The notes below the pieces were generated by a model that was given only the letters and a program-made list of their open reading frames with translations, was not told the DNA's origin and made no database searches. The position numbers and the translations under genes were made by a program. Shown piece after piece: positions 8,732 through 18,693 of a DNA stretch of 64,000 nt. The first letter of the stretch is position 1; every line of letters begins with the position of its first letter. This DNA comes from Pontibacter chinhatensis (GTDB taxonomy: Bacteria; Bacteroidota; Bacteroidia; Cytophagales; Hymenobacteraceae): assembly GCF_900113285.1 (NCBI RefSeq), contig NZ_FOOT01000007.1, forward strand, positions 84,259 to 148,258, given 5' to 3'.

Positions 8732-10498
8732 ATGAGCAGATTAAACCGTTATCAACTGGCGTTTTTAAAATGGCGAAAGAAGCAGAGCAACAGCCGTGTG
8801 ATGCCTTTTGTGTTGAGCGTGGTGGTCGGCTCTATTGTCGGGCTATCGGCCATCCTTATCAAGACCATCATTTTTTACTTTGAGCAGTACGCGGTATACT
8901 TTGCGCCCAAGCTGCTATACTTTCTGCTGCCGCTCATTGGCTTCCTGCTCGTAACGTTCATCAACCGGAACATCTTCCAGAAAACGGCCTACTTCGGCGG
9001 GGCGCGCCACGTGATTGACGCCATAGAGAACCACTCTTCCATTATCAAGCTGCGGCTGGTATACTCTAAGTTTGTCACCACGGGCCTGACCATTGGCTTT
9101 GGCGGGAGTTCCGGGGTGGAGGCGGCCATTATCTCGAGCGGGGCGGCGGTGGGCTCCAACGTGGGGCGTTTTCTGGGGCTGGGCTACCGGCTGCGTACCC
9201 TGCTTATCGGGTGTGGCGTGGCGGCGGGCATCTCGGCGGTGTATAACGCGCCCATGGGGGGCTTCATTTTTGCCCTCGAAACCATACTTCCGGAGTTTAC
9301 GCCCACCTTGCTGATACCCTTGCTGGTGGCGGCGGCGGCCGGAAAGATCCTGTTCGAGTTCATCATGGGCGAGCACCTGCGCTTCCAGGTGCCCCTCACC
9401 GACTTTACCTACGAGCAGATTCCGCTTATCGTACTGCTGGGGGTGTTGGGCTACCTGATGTCCAATTACCTGCTCAAGACCTACAGCTACTGCGCCATGT
9501 ACCTGTCGCGCATAAAGAATGCGTACATGCGGGCGCTGATAGGGGGCATTACGCTAGGCTGCATCATCTACCTGCTGCCGCCCATGTATGGCGAGGGGTA
9601 CGTAAGTATAAATGCCCTGCTCAACAACGAGGAGCGCTCGCTCTTTGTCAACTCGCCGCTGGCGGTGCTGCCGAACACGGTCTGGTTCAACCTCTTCTTC
9701 TTCTCGCTGATAACGCTGGCAAAGCCCATCAGCACGGGTATCTGCGTTAACTCAGGCGGTGAGGGCGGGTACTTTGCCCCTTCTATTATCACAGGTGGCT
9801 TGCTGGGCTTCCTGTTTTACAAGGTGGCAGAACTGGTTTTTCCTTTCTATGAGCTCAACCAGGCCACGTACATCTTCCTGGGCATGGCCAGTGTGTTTGC
9901 CTGCATCATGAACGCCCCGGTGACAGCCATCTTCCTTGTGGCCGAGATCACGCAGAGCTACCAGTTGTTTGTGCCGCTGATGCTGGTGTGCGCGGTTTCC
10001 TATTTTCTGAAGTATTACATCGAGAACCTGAGCCGCAACGTGGTGCAACCCAAGGGCCAGAGTAAGGCGCTGCGCGTGGATCGCATCCTGTTAAACCAGT
10101 TGAACATCAAACAGCTGGTCGAAGATGGCGGAACGGCGGTGACGGAGGATGCCGCGTTCCGGGAGGTGGTGGAGAGCTTCGCCAAATCGAACAAGGGCGT
10201 GCTGCAGGTGCTCGATGAAAAAGGCATGCTCAAGGGCATCATCACCCTGAACGACTTCCGGCAGCGGCTCGGGGACACCTCTAATTACGACACCATACAG
10301 GCCCGCGATCTGATGCACCCACCGGAGGCTGTGGTGGAGATAGACGAGCCCGCCGCCGAGGTGCTCGATAAGTTCGATACCCACAAGCTGTGGTCGTTGC
10401 CGGTGGTGCGGAAAGGCAAGTTCAAGGGCTTCATTTCCAAGAGCCGCCTGCTGACGCAGTACCGCAAGGAGCTGACCAAGGTTAACAGGTTTTTCTGA
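8732..10498 (+). CDS. ClC-family chloride channel/antiporter with C-terminal CBS pair
   Basis: 588 residues. Residues 1-440 form the ClC membrane domain; the selectivity region TIGFGGSSGVEAAIISSGAAVGS (about residues 117-139) keeps the gating glutamate within GVEAA, as in the GxEGP motif of H+/Cl- exchangers, though the usual trailing Pro is Ala. CVNSGGEGGYFAPSI (about 338-352) is the conserved GxFxP-type region with Phe-Ala-Pro. Residues 455-588 hold two CBS domains, which in related proteins bind adenine nucleotides and tune transport. Likely role is anion/proton exchange across the inner membrane. Monocistronic. Confidence 0.88.
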   Translation: MSRLNRYQLAFLKWRKKQSNSRVMPFVLSVVVGSIVGLSAILIKTIIFYFEQYAVYFAPKLLYFLLPLIGFLLVTFINRNIFQKTAYFGGARHVIDAIENHSSIIKLRLVYSKFVTTGLTIGFGGSSGVEAAIISSGAAVGSNVGRFLGLGYRLRTLLIGCGVAAGISAVYNAPMGGFIFALETILPEFTPTLLIPLLVAAAAGKILFEFIMGEHLRFQVPLTDFTYEQIPLIVLLGVLGYLMSNYLLKTYSYCAMYLSRIKNAYMRALIGGITLGCIIYLLPPMYGEGYVSINALLNNEERSLFVNSPLAVLPNTVWFNLFFFSLITLAKPISTGICVNSGGEGGYFAPSIITGGLLGFLFYKVAELVFPFYELNQATYIFLGMASVFACIMNAPVTAIFLVAEITQSYQLFVPLMLVCAVSYFLKYYIENLSRNVVQPKGQSKALRVDRILLNQLNIKQLVEDGGTAVTEDAAFREVVESFAKSNKGVLQVLDEKGMLKGIITLNDFRQRLGDTSNYDTIQARDLMHPPEAVVEIDEPAAEVLDKFDTHKLWSLPVVRKGKFKGFISKSRLLTQYRKELTKVNRFF

Positions 10499-10682
10499 CG
10501 GATATTTTGGGGGGTGGCAGCACCTGGCCCTGCGGCTTAGGTAGCAGGCACCGGAGAGAAAAGCCGTTTTCTGCTATATAGAAACGGTTTTTTGCTGAAA
10601 AAAGCGGATTGCCATAACAATAGCAACGGATACTGCGTTTGAACTGGAATAATAACAATAACTCTAAATCAGAATATAAACT

Positions 10683-10958
10683 ATGGATGCAAACGAGCTA
10701 AAAAGAAAAGCAGATTCGATGAACCCGCAGAAAGAAGAAGGTCCTGTAGCCGCAGCAATAGAAGAGTATACCGCCCGTATACCATCTGATATGTACCTAT
10801 GGGCTGCCCTGGGTTCTATGGCAATTTCAGCCACGCTTAAAGTAATGAGAAAAGACGAAGAAGCACTGTTTGTAGGCCAGTGGGCCCCATCATTCCTGCT
10901 GCTGGGAGTGTATAACAAACTGGTAAAGCAACTTGGCAAAGACAAGTATACTTCTTAG
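10683..10958 (+). CDS. Small conserved-looking protein with two hydrophobic segments
   Basis: 91 residues, family not recognised. A charged N-terminal 30 residues (MDANELKRKADSMNPQKEEG) is followed by two hydrophobic stretches, MYLWAALGSMAISATLKVM (about 39-57) and FVGQWAPSFLLLGVYNKLV (about 66-84), and a polar tail. Codon use and spacing support a real gene: it has its own upstream spacer and a perfect bidirectional terminator 17 bp after the stop. It may be a small membrane-associated protein. No function can be assigned. Confidence 0.6.
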   Translation: MDANELKRKADSMNPQKEEGPVAAAIEEYTARIPSDMYLWAALGSMAISATLKVMRKDEEALFVGQWAPSFLLLGVYNKLVKQLGKDKYTS

Positions 10959-10975
10959 GATTTATCACCATCAAT

Positions 10976-11014
10976 ACACAAAAAGAGGAAGCTAACTGCT
11001 TCCTCTTTTTGTGT
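10976..11014. terminator. Bidirectional terminator
   Basis: Perfect 17-bp arms (10976-10992 with 10998-11014), loop taact, with A- and T-tracts inside the arms. It serves both the small membrane protein gene and the convergent yihY-like gene. Confidence 0.9.
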
Positions 11015-11022
11015 ATAGGGGC

Positions 11023-11937
11023 CTAGCTTTCGTCAGGCTCCCGCTGCCTTACCCGCTTATACTTTATGGCAATCTCCGATGGGGCGATGGCGCGCTTATG
11101 GTAGTCAGCATACGCCTTGGTCACCTCGGCACCCAGCATGAGGATGACAGCCGAGTAAAACACCCACAGCAACAGCACCACGAGCGAACCGGCTGTGGCA
11201 TAGATGCCTGTAATCTTCACGTTCTCCAGTATCAGGTTAATCACCTCCTTGCCGAACAGGAAAAGCACAGAGGTGATAATGCCGCCAGAGAGCGCATTTT
11301 TCCAGCCTACCTGCGCATCTGGAAGCACTTTGTGTATAGCCGTGAAAAACATCAGCATCATCAGGATATTAAAGGCCGTGTTGATGGTGCGAATGGCAGG
11401 GCTCAGGTACTCCTCGAACAGATCCTGTAACTGCTCGCTGTAAATGCTCAGCACCATCTCCAGCAAAATACTGGTCATGAACAGGAAGCCGAGGCTGGCC
11501 ACAACCAGCAGGGTGGGCACCCGGTGCTTTAGCAGGGTCAGGTAGTTTACCTGGTGCTTTACCCTTACCTGCCACACCGCGTTAAGCGCTTTCTGAACAA
11601 TGAAAAAAATGATCGTGGCGCTCTTGATGATCACGGCCAGACCAATGACGATGCCCCAGAAGCTGACCGGAATATCCGTCAGGTTGGCCAGCACCTCGCT
11701 CACCTGTGTGGCCGCCTCCCGGCTTATCAGTTCCTCTATGTGCTTTACCAGTTTCTGCTGCACGGCAGCCTCCGTAAAAAAGAGAGAGCCGAAAAATGAC
11801 AGGAAAATAAGTATGGCCGGTAACGAGAATATGGTGAAGAAGGCGATGGCGGCGCTATACACGATAGGCTCGCCTTGCTGAAAGTTCTTTTTGGATTCCT
11901 TAAGTATTTGCCAGCTTGTTTGCAGGAGCGTCTTCAA
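11023..11937 (-). CDS. YihY/BrkB-family inner-membrane protein
   Basis: 304 residues with six predicted membrane helices. Family landmarks are the N-terminal YSAAIAFFTIFSLPAILIFL, the middle GWKNALSGGIITSVLFLFGK and the last-helix pair TAGSLVVLLLWVFYSAVILMLGAE. The family was once mis-named RNase BN; its transport or envelope role is unsettled. The C-terminal 35 residues are charged and cytoplasmic. It stands alone, convergent with the small gene at 10683. Confidence 0.88.
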   Translation of the reverse strand: MKTLLQTSWQILKESKKNFQQGEPIVYSAAIAFFTIFSLPAILIFLSFFGSLFFTEAAVQQKLVKHIEELISREAATQVSEVLANLTDIPVSFWGIVIGLAVIIKSATIIFFIVQKALNAVWQVRVKHQVNYLTLLKHRVPTLLVVASLGFLFMTSILLEMVLSIYSEQLQDLFEEYLSPAIRTINTAFNILMMLMFFTAIHKVLPDAQVGWKNALSGGIITSVLFLFGKEVINLILENVKITGIYATAGSLVVLLLWVFYSAVILMLGAEVTKAYADYHKRAIAPSEIAIKYKRVRQREPDES

Positions 11938-12135
11938 TCGTTTTGCGTTTGGTAAGGACTCATTTAACGCGCAGGTGCCCGGCAGGTTCTCGCTTTGTGC
12001 GGCAAGTAAAAAGGAATTTGGAGGCAGGCGGTAAGGCGGGTTGCACGTTACAGTGCCCTATCGAAAAGCAGCCTTTTGGCAAGTATGGCAGGCGCCACTC
12101 CGGAACAATCCTGCCGGGAAACGTAACAGATAACA

Positions 12136-12816
12136 ATGTTTGGTATTAACGATATTCCTAAATTCTTTCTGGCCTTCTTCCTCGTGCTCCCGGTTATCTC
12201 TTTTATCCACGAGGCAGGCCACGTGTTTTTCGCTTGGCTGATGGGGGGCAGAAACATCAAAGTAACCGTGGGCACCGGAGATGTGCTCTTTCGCCTGGGC
12301 ATGCTGGAAGTGCGCAAATATTACTTCTGGTACGGCCTCTGCTCTTTCGACAACCTGCGGCGCAACCACCGTTTGGCGAATATCCTCATCTTTTTGGGAG
12401 GAGTGCTGTTTAACGCAGCATCGACGCTTGTTGCGATGTACCTGGTGGAGGAAGAGGTGGTGGAGCCCGGCATGCTGACATACCAGTTTACATACTTTTC
12501 GATGTACTACATTTTCTTTGCGCTGCTGCCCATGCCTTACCCCGATGGCACCTACAGCGACGGCAAAGTTATACTTGATTTGATCCGGAATAAGCCCGGC
12601 ATCCGGGAAAGCATTTATCGCATTACGTGGGATAAGGAAAAGGAGCAGTGGCAGGTGCTGGATCACAGTAAAACGGTTGTGGAGAGTTTCAGGGAGGAGG
12701 AAGAGGCCCTGGCCAGAGCGCATGAGCTGGCACAACAAAATCGCCCGAGCCGCCTGATCAACACCAAGAGCGGCGAAGAGGTTGAAATATGCAACTACCC
12801 GCGGGTGCCGCTGTAA
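12136..12816 (+). CDS. Minimal site-2-protease-like (M50) membrane protein
   Basis: 226 residues. An HEAGH zinc motif (residues 25-29) sits in the first hydrophobic helix (FLVLPVISFIHEAGHVFFAWLMGG). A second motif, LLPMPYPDGTYSDGKVILD near residue 135, resembles the NPxPxxxLDG zinc-ligand motif of S2P proteases, with Asp available as third ligand. Helices around residues 80-100 and 120-135 complete the core. The last 80 residues are soluble and charged (TWDKEKEQWQVLDHSKTVV). S2P proteases cut transmembrane anti-sigma factors. No PDZ domain and no sigma-factor neighbour are seen, so activity and substrate are inferred only from the motifs. Confidence 0.6.
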   Translation: MFGINDIPKFFLAFFLVLPVISFIHEAGHVFFAWLMGGRNIKVTVGTGDVLFRLGMLEVRKYYFWYGLCSFDNLRRNHRLANILIFLGGVLFNAASTLVAMYLVEEEVVEPGMLTYQFTYFSMYYIFFALLPMPYPDGTYSDGKVILDLIRNKPGIRESIYRITWDKEKEQWQVLDHSKTVVESFREEEEALARAHELAQQNRPSRLINTKSGEEVEICNYPRVPL

Positions 12817-12927
12817 GGCTCCCGGCTTTTATACTTTGCCAGCTATCCGAACAGGTTAATTTCCCGCCTTACACATCTACCTGCACCATGCTCCGTAGGT
12901 ATAGGCACCAAAACCACTACTGATTCT

Positions 12928-13539
12928 ATGATTACAGCGATAGTTAGTTTTCTGGTGATGCTTAATCCTTTTGCCCTCTTCCTGTACCTCAAGCCTGTGA
13001 TGAGCGACCTGTCGGATGAGGATTTCCGGTCTGTATTCATCAAAGCCAGCAGTATCTCCTTCGGCATTTACCTGGTGTTTCTGCTGCTCGGCGACCTGGT
13101 GTTTCAGAAAGTGTTCCGCATCGACTTTGAGTCTTTCCGGATATTTGGCGGCGTAGTGCTGTTCTCCTTTGCTTACATCTTCATTGTGCAGGGCAAGAAG
13201 GCCTTTATCCAGATAAAAGGCGACTTACACGACCTGGCCTCAGAAATCGCCCTGCCATTTATGGTGGGCGCAGGTACCATATCGCTCACGGTGCTGATGT
13301 CGGAGCAACTGGTGCTGTGGCAGGGGGTGGTTTCGCTGGTGATCATCATGCTGATAAACTTCGCCACGATTATGGGGCTTAAAAACATGCGCCGCGGTAT
13401 GCGCTCCAAAAAGGTGCAGCTTGCCTTCGACAAGAACATGGAGCTGCTGCTGCGCATCAACGGCTTCTTCCTGGGCGCTATCGGCATCGACATGATCGTG
13501 ACCGGCATACGAAACCTGGTCACCACCGAGATACTCTAG
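12928..13539 (+). CDS. MarC-family integral membrane protein
   Basis: 203 residues with six hydrophobic helices, the standard MarC (UPF0056) size. The opening FLVMLNPFALFLYLKPVMSDL corresponds to the family's NP-x-G region, and the middle RIFGGVVLFSFAYIFIVQGK and ALPFMVGAGTISLTVLMSE are typical. The family was wrongly linked to antibiotic resistance; its true function is unknown. It stands 111 bp after the M50-like gene and convergent with the universal-stress gene 17 bp away. Confidence 0.85.
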   Translation: MITAIVSFLVMLNPFALFLYLKPVMSDLSDEDFRSVFIKASSISFGIYLVFLLLGDLVFQKVFRIDFESFRIFGGVVLFSFAYIFIVQGKKAFIQIKGDLHDLASEIALPFMVGAGTISLTVLMSEQLVLWQGVVSLVIIMLINFATIMGLKNMRRGMRSKKVQLAFDKNMELLLRINGFFLGAIGIDMIVTGIRNLVTTEIL

Positions 13540-13556
13540 CAAGTTCCTGGTTGTCG

Positions 13557-14440
13557 TTACCCTCGGGGCTTTTTTATCACCTCGCCGGAGTATACCAGCC
13601 AGAGCGGAATGTGGATGTCTGTGTTATACATCTCGGTTGGCACGCTGCCCAGGCTAAGCGAGGGCAGCGGGTTGTTGCCCTTCAGGCCCAGCACCAGCAG
13701 ATCGTGGTGCCCCTTCTCCAGGTGCAGCGTGATGCGCTCGGCTATGCTTTTGTTCGCGGCCCGCACTAAGGTATAGGGCACGCCGGCTATCTCCCGCTGG
13801 CGCTTCTGCAGGTCGGCAAACTTTGCCTTCACTATTTCCTCTGCTTTTTTGACAGCCTCGGCTTCTGAAATCAGCGGGAAAAACTGCGTTGGCAGCCGGT
13901 ACACGTGCATGATCTCCAGCTGTAACCCTAACTGGTCCGAGAGTTCTTTGCTGAGCCGGAGCGCGTGCACCGAGGTATCCGAAAAGTCTATCGGCACCAG
14001 TACCTTCCTGACGTTGAAGCTGGCCGTTTCGGGAAACACGAGCACGCTGCACGGAAGGATACGCAGCAGTTTGGTGCCCAGGGCCCCGGTGCTTTTGTCG
14101 CTCATCTTCTTGCCCAGCAAGGTCAGGTTTATGCCGTAGCGCTTTACCAGGTCAGCAAGTATAACCTCGGTGTTGGGCTCCTCGCTTACCAGTATCTCAT
14201 AATCGGCAGTGTTACCAAACTGCTCGGCTACGATATCGGAAATGTTGCCCTCCACCTCCTGGCTCAGGTCTATATCGCCGAGCATCTCCCGGAAATCGTC
14301 GGCGAGCTCGTAGAGGCGGATGTTGTGCACGAAGTATACTTTGCGCACCTGCAGCCGCTCACAAATGGAGCGGGAAAAGGCAACCAGTTTCTCGTCTATG
14401 TCGCTCAGGTCGAGGCAGACCATCATGGCATCTATCGTAA

Positions 14441-14444
<4 letters not shown>
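13557..14444 (-). CDS. Tandem-domain universal stress protein (UspA family)
   Basis: 295 residues made of two Usp folds (about 1-140 and 143-285). The second domain is the better conserved: VRKVLVPIDFSDTSVHALRL opens it, and LLVLGLKGNNPLPSLSLGSV at the end resembles the GxxG-x9-G-S ATP-binding motif. The first domain has the weaker GKKMSDKSTGALGTKLL. Such proteins help cells withstand starvation or osmotic stress. The start codon overlaps the stop of the betaine transporter gene by 4 bp (ATGA), so the two are translationally coupled. This points to an osmotic-stress role. Confidence 0.85.
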
Positions 14445-16108
<1,664 letters not shown>

Positions 16109-16126
16109 GCATGCTGTTTTTAACTA

Positions 16127-17320
16127 TTAGAAATAGTACCCCATGTTAATATTGAAGCGCATGTGCCACTTGGTATCGCCTGGCGTGCCGGCGGCAAGGG
16201 CGTTCGTCCACTCAGGGCCTAACCAGGGTTGGTTGTAGCCAAAGGCGGCATCGGTGTAGATGTACATCGGGCCGGCCGTAAACAGCGCGCCCAGCACGTT
16301 CATGTGGGCATTTTCGTAGCCGCTCACGCGCTTGTTGTAGTAGCCATAGTTGTTGTAGATGTCGATGCCCTGCAGCAGCTTGGTATCAATGGGTATGTGG
16401 TAAGCGACCCCGGCCGTGTATACTTCGCCTTTGTTGGCTACATTGTAGTTGGCTCCGTACGCGCCCATCTCTACGTAGTCCAGGTCGTTGTTTGTGGCAT
16501 AATTGGGGTTAAAGCGATAGAGCATGGCCTGCAGCTTCACGTTCCAGGGGCTGTGGGCTGTCTTGTACTCGTAGTGTATGGCGCCTGCGTAACGGGTGCC
16601 ATTGCGCTCGGTGTCGAGGTTGTAAAGCAGGCCGCCCTGCAGCGAGAAGCCCACCTCATGTGCCAGGCTGTCGCCCAGCCGCCGGATCACCTTAAAGTCA
16701 AGCTGGTTGTTTTCTTTGTTGCGGCCGGTTACGTCGTAGGAATATCGGTTCGGGCTGGGGTCGGTTAAAGCGAAGACGAACTCCTCGGCGCTTTTATAGT
16801 AGGCTGCCTGCCACTGCCAGCGGCCCGCGTCATGGATATACTTTACGCCCATGTCATGGTCATCCTCAAAGCCTATGTAGTAGGTAAGGTTGAAAAACCA
16901 GTTGTTGGAATTGTACTGCTGGATGCCAAAGGGCACCTGGTTCAGCCCCACCTGTAGCTGTGATTGCTCCGAAAAGTCGTACTGGAACCAGGCCTGCTTT
17001 AGAAAGGAACCGCCGAAGGCCTGTGAGTAGTGGCGGAACTCGGCATTCAGCTTGATGCCCCTATACTCGGCCTCAGCGTTGATGCGGAACATGTCAAACC
17101 CGAAATCGCCGCCACGGTCCAGTTGATCTTCTTTCCAGGTAGAGAGGTTATAGTTAAAGCGCACCGCGCCGCCCAGTTTCAGGTATGGCTTCTCCTCAGG
17201 CTTCTCCTCCGGGTACTGCGCCAGGCAGGCGGTGTGTAGCAGCAGGAAGAGGGGCAGGCATATAAGTATCCGTTGTGGTAAAGTTACTTGCAAAGGCACC
17301 TCAGTTAGTATTGTGTACAA
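16127..17320 (-). CDS. Outer-membrane porin-like beta-barrel protein
   Basis: 397 residues. The signal peptide has the core ICLPLFLLLHTACLAQ, cleaved near residue 35; the N-terminus looks slightly long, so a later start is possible. The mature protein starts KPYLKLGGAVRFNYNLSTWK and consists of alternating beta-strands with aromatic girdles, such as LNAEFRHYSQAFGG and WQWQAAYYKSAEEF. It ends in FNINMGYYF, the terminal Phe of Bam substrates. It resembles phosphate-selective porin O/P-type barrels. Being first in an operon with a BCCT carrier, it likely lets the osmolyte through the outer membrane; this is an inference from context. Confidence 0.75.
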   Translation of the reverse strand: MYTILTEVPLQVTLPQRILICLPLFLLLHTACLAQYPEEKPEEKPYLKLGGAVRFNYNLSTWKEDQLDRGGDFGFDMFRINAEAEYRGIKLNAEFRHYSQAFGGSFLKQAWFQYDFSEQSQLQVGLNQVPFGIQQYNSNNWFFNLTYYIGFEDDHDMGVKYIHDAGRWQWQAAYYKSAEEFVFALTDPSPNRYSYDVTGRNKENNQLDFKVIRRLGDSLAHEVGFSLQGGLLYNLDTERNGTRYAGAIHYEYKTAHSPWNVKLQAMLYRFNPNYATNNDLDYVEMGAYGANYNVANKGEVYTAGVAYHIPIDTKLLQGIDIYNNYGYYNKRVSGYENAHMNVLGALFTAGPMYIYTDAAFGYNQPWLGPEWTNALAAGTPGDTKWHMRFNINMGYYF

Positions 17321-17613
17321 CTATACTTATGACGGTGCGAGGTAGTAAAAGTTGCTTTGGGTGAAGAACGGAGGGGTAGGAGGCAGCAAAAGTTATACTT
17401 TGGCACAGGTAAGAAGCTGGAGGCGCTGGCACGGCTAAGGCCCTGGTACAGATGCCTTAACCACCGGTACAGCGTTATCTGCCTCTCGAAAGGCTACCTT
17501 CACGCAATATGCGCAGTCTACGGGGCAGCCCGTGTTATATTCTGCCGGAGGAAGCGTAAGTACTATAGTATGATGTATAGGAAATATGTAAAACAAACAT
17601 ACTGATATAAACT

Positions 17614-18006
17614 ATGGAAACAACCGCAGTACACGTAGGAGGTGAAATCAGGGCTGCCAACGAAAAGTTTATGCAAGCCTTTGCCGAGGGCAACGCTGCT
17701 GAACTGGCCAATTTGTATACGGATGAGGGAATGCTGCTGCCCGCCGGCATGGAGGCGCTTAGTGGCAAGCTGGCCGTGCAGGAGTTTTGGCAGGGTGCCA
17801 TGAACATGGGCATAAAAAGCGTAAAGCTGGAAACGGTGGAAGTACAGCCTTGCGAGAACACAGCTATCGAGATGGGGAACTATACCTTGAGCGGCGAGGG
17901 AGGCTCTCTGGTAGACAAGGGCAAGTACATCGTCATCTGGCACAGGCAGGATGGCGATTGGAAACTGCACAAAGACATCTGGAACACCAACCTGAGCGCT
18001 ACCTGA
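17614..18006 (+). CDS. NTF2-like (DUF4440/SnoaL-type) cytoplasmic protein
   Basis: 130 residues, single NTF2-like cone fold. The N-terminal ANEKFMQAFAEGNAAELANLYTDEGMLLPAG (about 15-45) and the C-terminal GKYIVIWHRQDGDWKLHKDIWN are the DUF4440 pattern. There is no signal peptide. Members serve as ligand-binding or small catalytic domains; no activity can be assigned. A lipoprotein of the same fold is encoded at 31916-32374. Confidence 0.8.
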   Translation: METTAVHVGGEIRAANEKFMQAFAEGNAAELANLYTDEGMLLPAGMEALSGKLAVQEFWQGAMNMGIKSVKLETVEVQPCENTAIEMGNYTLSGEGGSLVDKGKYIVIWHRQDGDWKLHKDIWNTNLSAT

Positions 18007-18011
18007 AGTAT

Positions 18012-18060
18012 AAAGTATAAAGGCGCTGTAAACTTTATACTTGCAGGACCTTTATACTTT
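18012..18060. terminator. Inverted pair of AAGTATAAAGG words after the DUF4440 gene
   Basis: AAAGTATAAAGG (18012-18023) and its complement (18049-18060) flank a 25-bp loop holding another TATACTT, 6 bp after the stop codon. The position suggests transcript termination, although the stem is AT-rich. Confidence 0.5.
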
Positions 18061-18139
18061 AGTGGCAGAGGAAGTATAAATAGCCAAATCGACTCAAAAA
18101 TTAGCCTAACTTGTAGCGTGTAAGTGTATTGCAGAAAAT

Positions 18140-18592
18140 ATGGGAACCGCCGAAAGCTCAGGAGTTAGTGCGAAAGAAGTCTTAAGGAATGATTTTGTGG
18201 TGGTGCGCTACGCCGAGGCTGACTCGCTGCTGCTGATTGATTGGAACAGACAAATAGAGCCCGAGGAACGCCAGGCTGCTTTCCTGTGGTGTATCCAGTT
18301 TTCAGTGGATGAACAGGTAAAAAACTGGCTGATTAACGACGAGGAAATTTTCATCATCACCTCCGAAGAAAGGGAATGGGTAAGCCATACTTTCACACGC
18401 CTGGCTGCTGAAGCGGGCATCCGCAAAGTAGCGGTGTTTGTGCCCGAGGATTTTTATAGCGGCCTGCAGACCCTAACGGATTTTACGCAGGACGCCCAGG
18501 AAATTTACAGGCAGTTCGGTGTAACGGAGCACGAGGTGTTTACGGATTACAGCATGGCTCTGATCTGGCTCAGATCCTCTACTGAAGTATAA
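18140..18592 (+). CDS. STAS/SEC14-like small cytoplasmic protein
   Basis: 150 residues. The layout (an N-terminal strand FVVVRYAEADSLLLIDWN, a middle WLINDEEIFIITSEEREWV, and the end VFTDYSMALIWL) fits the SpoIIAA/STAS-like single-domain proteins that are frequent in Cytophagales and usually annotated as hypothetical. In that family the closing phrase fxdyxxAlxWL is a recurring feature. No catalytic residues are evident. It stands alone, followed by a strong terminator. Confidence 0.6.
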   Translation: MGTAESSGVSAKEVLRNDFVVVRYAEADSLLLIDWNRQIEPEERQAAFLWCIQFSVDEQVKNWLINDEEIFIITSEEREWVSHTFTRLAAEAGIRKVAVFVPEDFYSGLQTLTDFTQDAQEIYRQFGVTEHEVFTDYSMALIWLRSSTEV

Positions 18593-18613
18593 GAAAGCGG
18601 TTCTATCAAAGAA

Positions 18614-18648
18614 AAAGGCCCTGCAAACAGCACGCTTGCAGGGCCTTT
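18614..18648. terminator. Bidirectional terminator between the STAS-like gene and dcp
   Basis: Perfect 13-bp arms (18614-18626 with 18636-18648) with A/T tracts on each side, lying between convergent genes. Confidence 0.9.
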
Positions 18649-18693
18649 GTTTTAACTGCGCGGCAAAGTATAAACCAGGCCCGCGCAGGTGTT

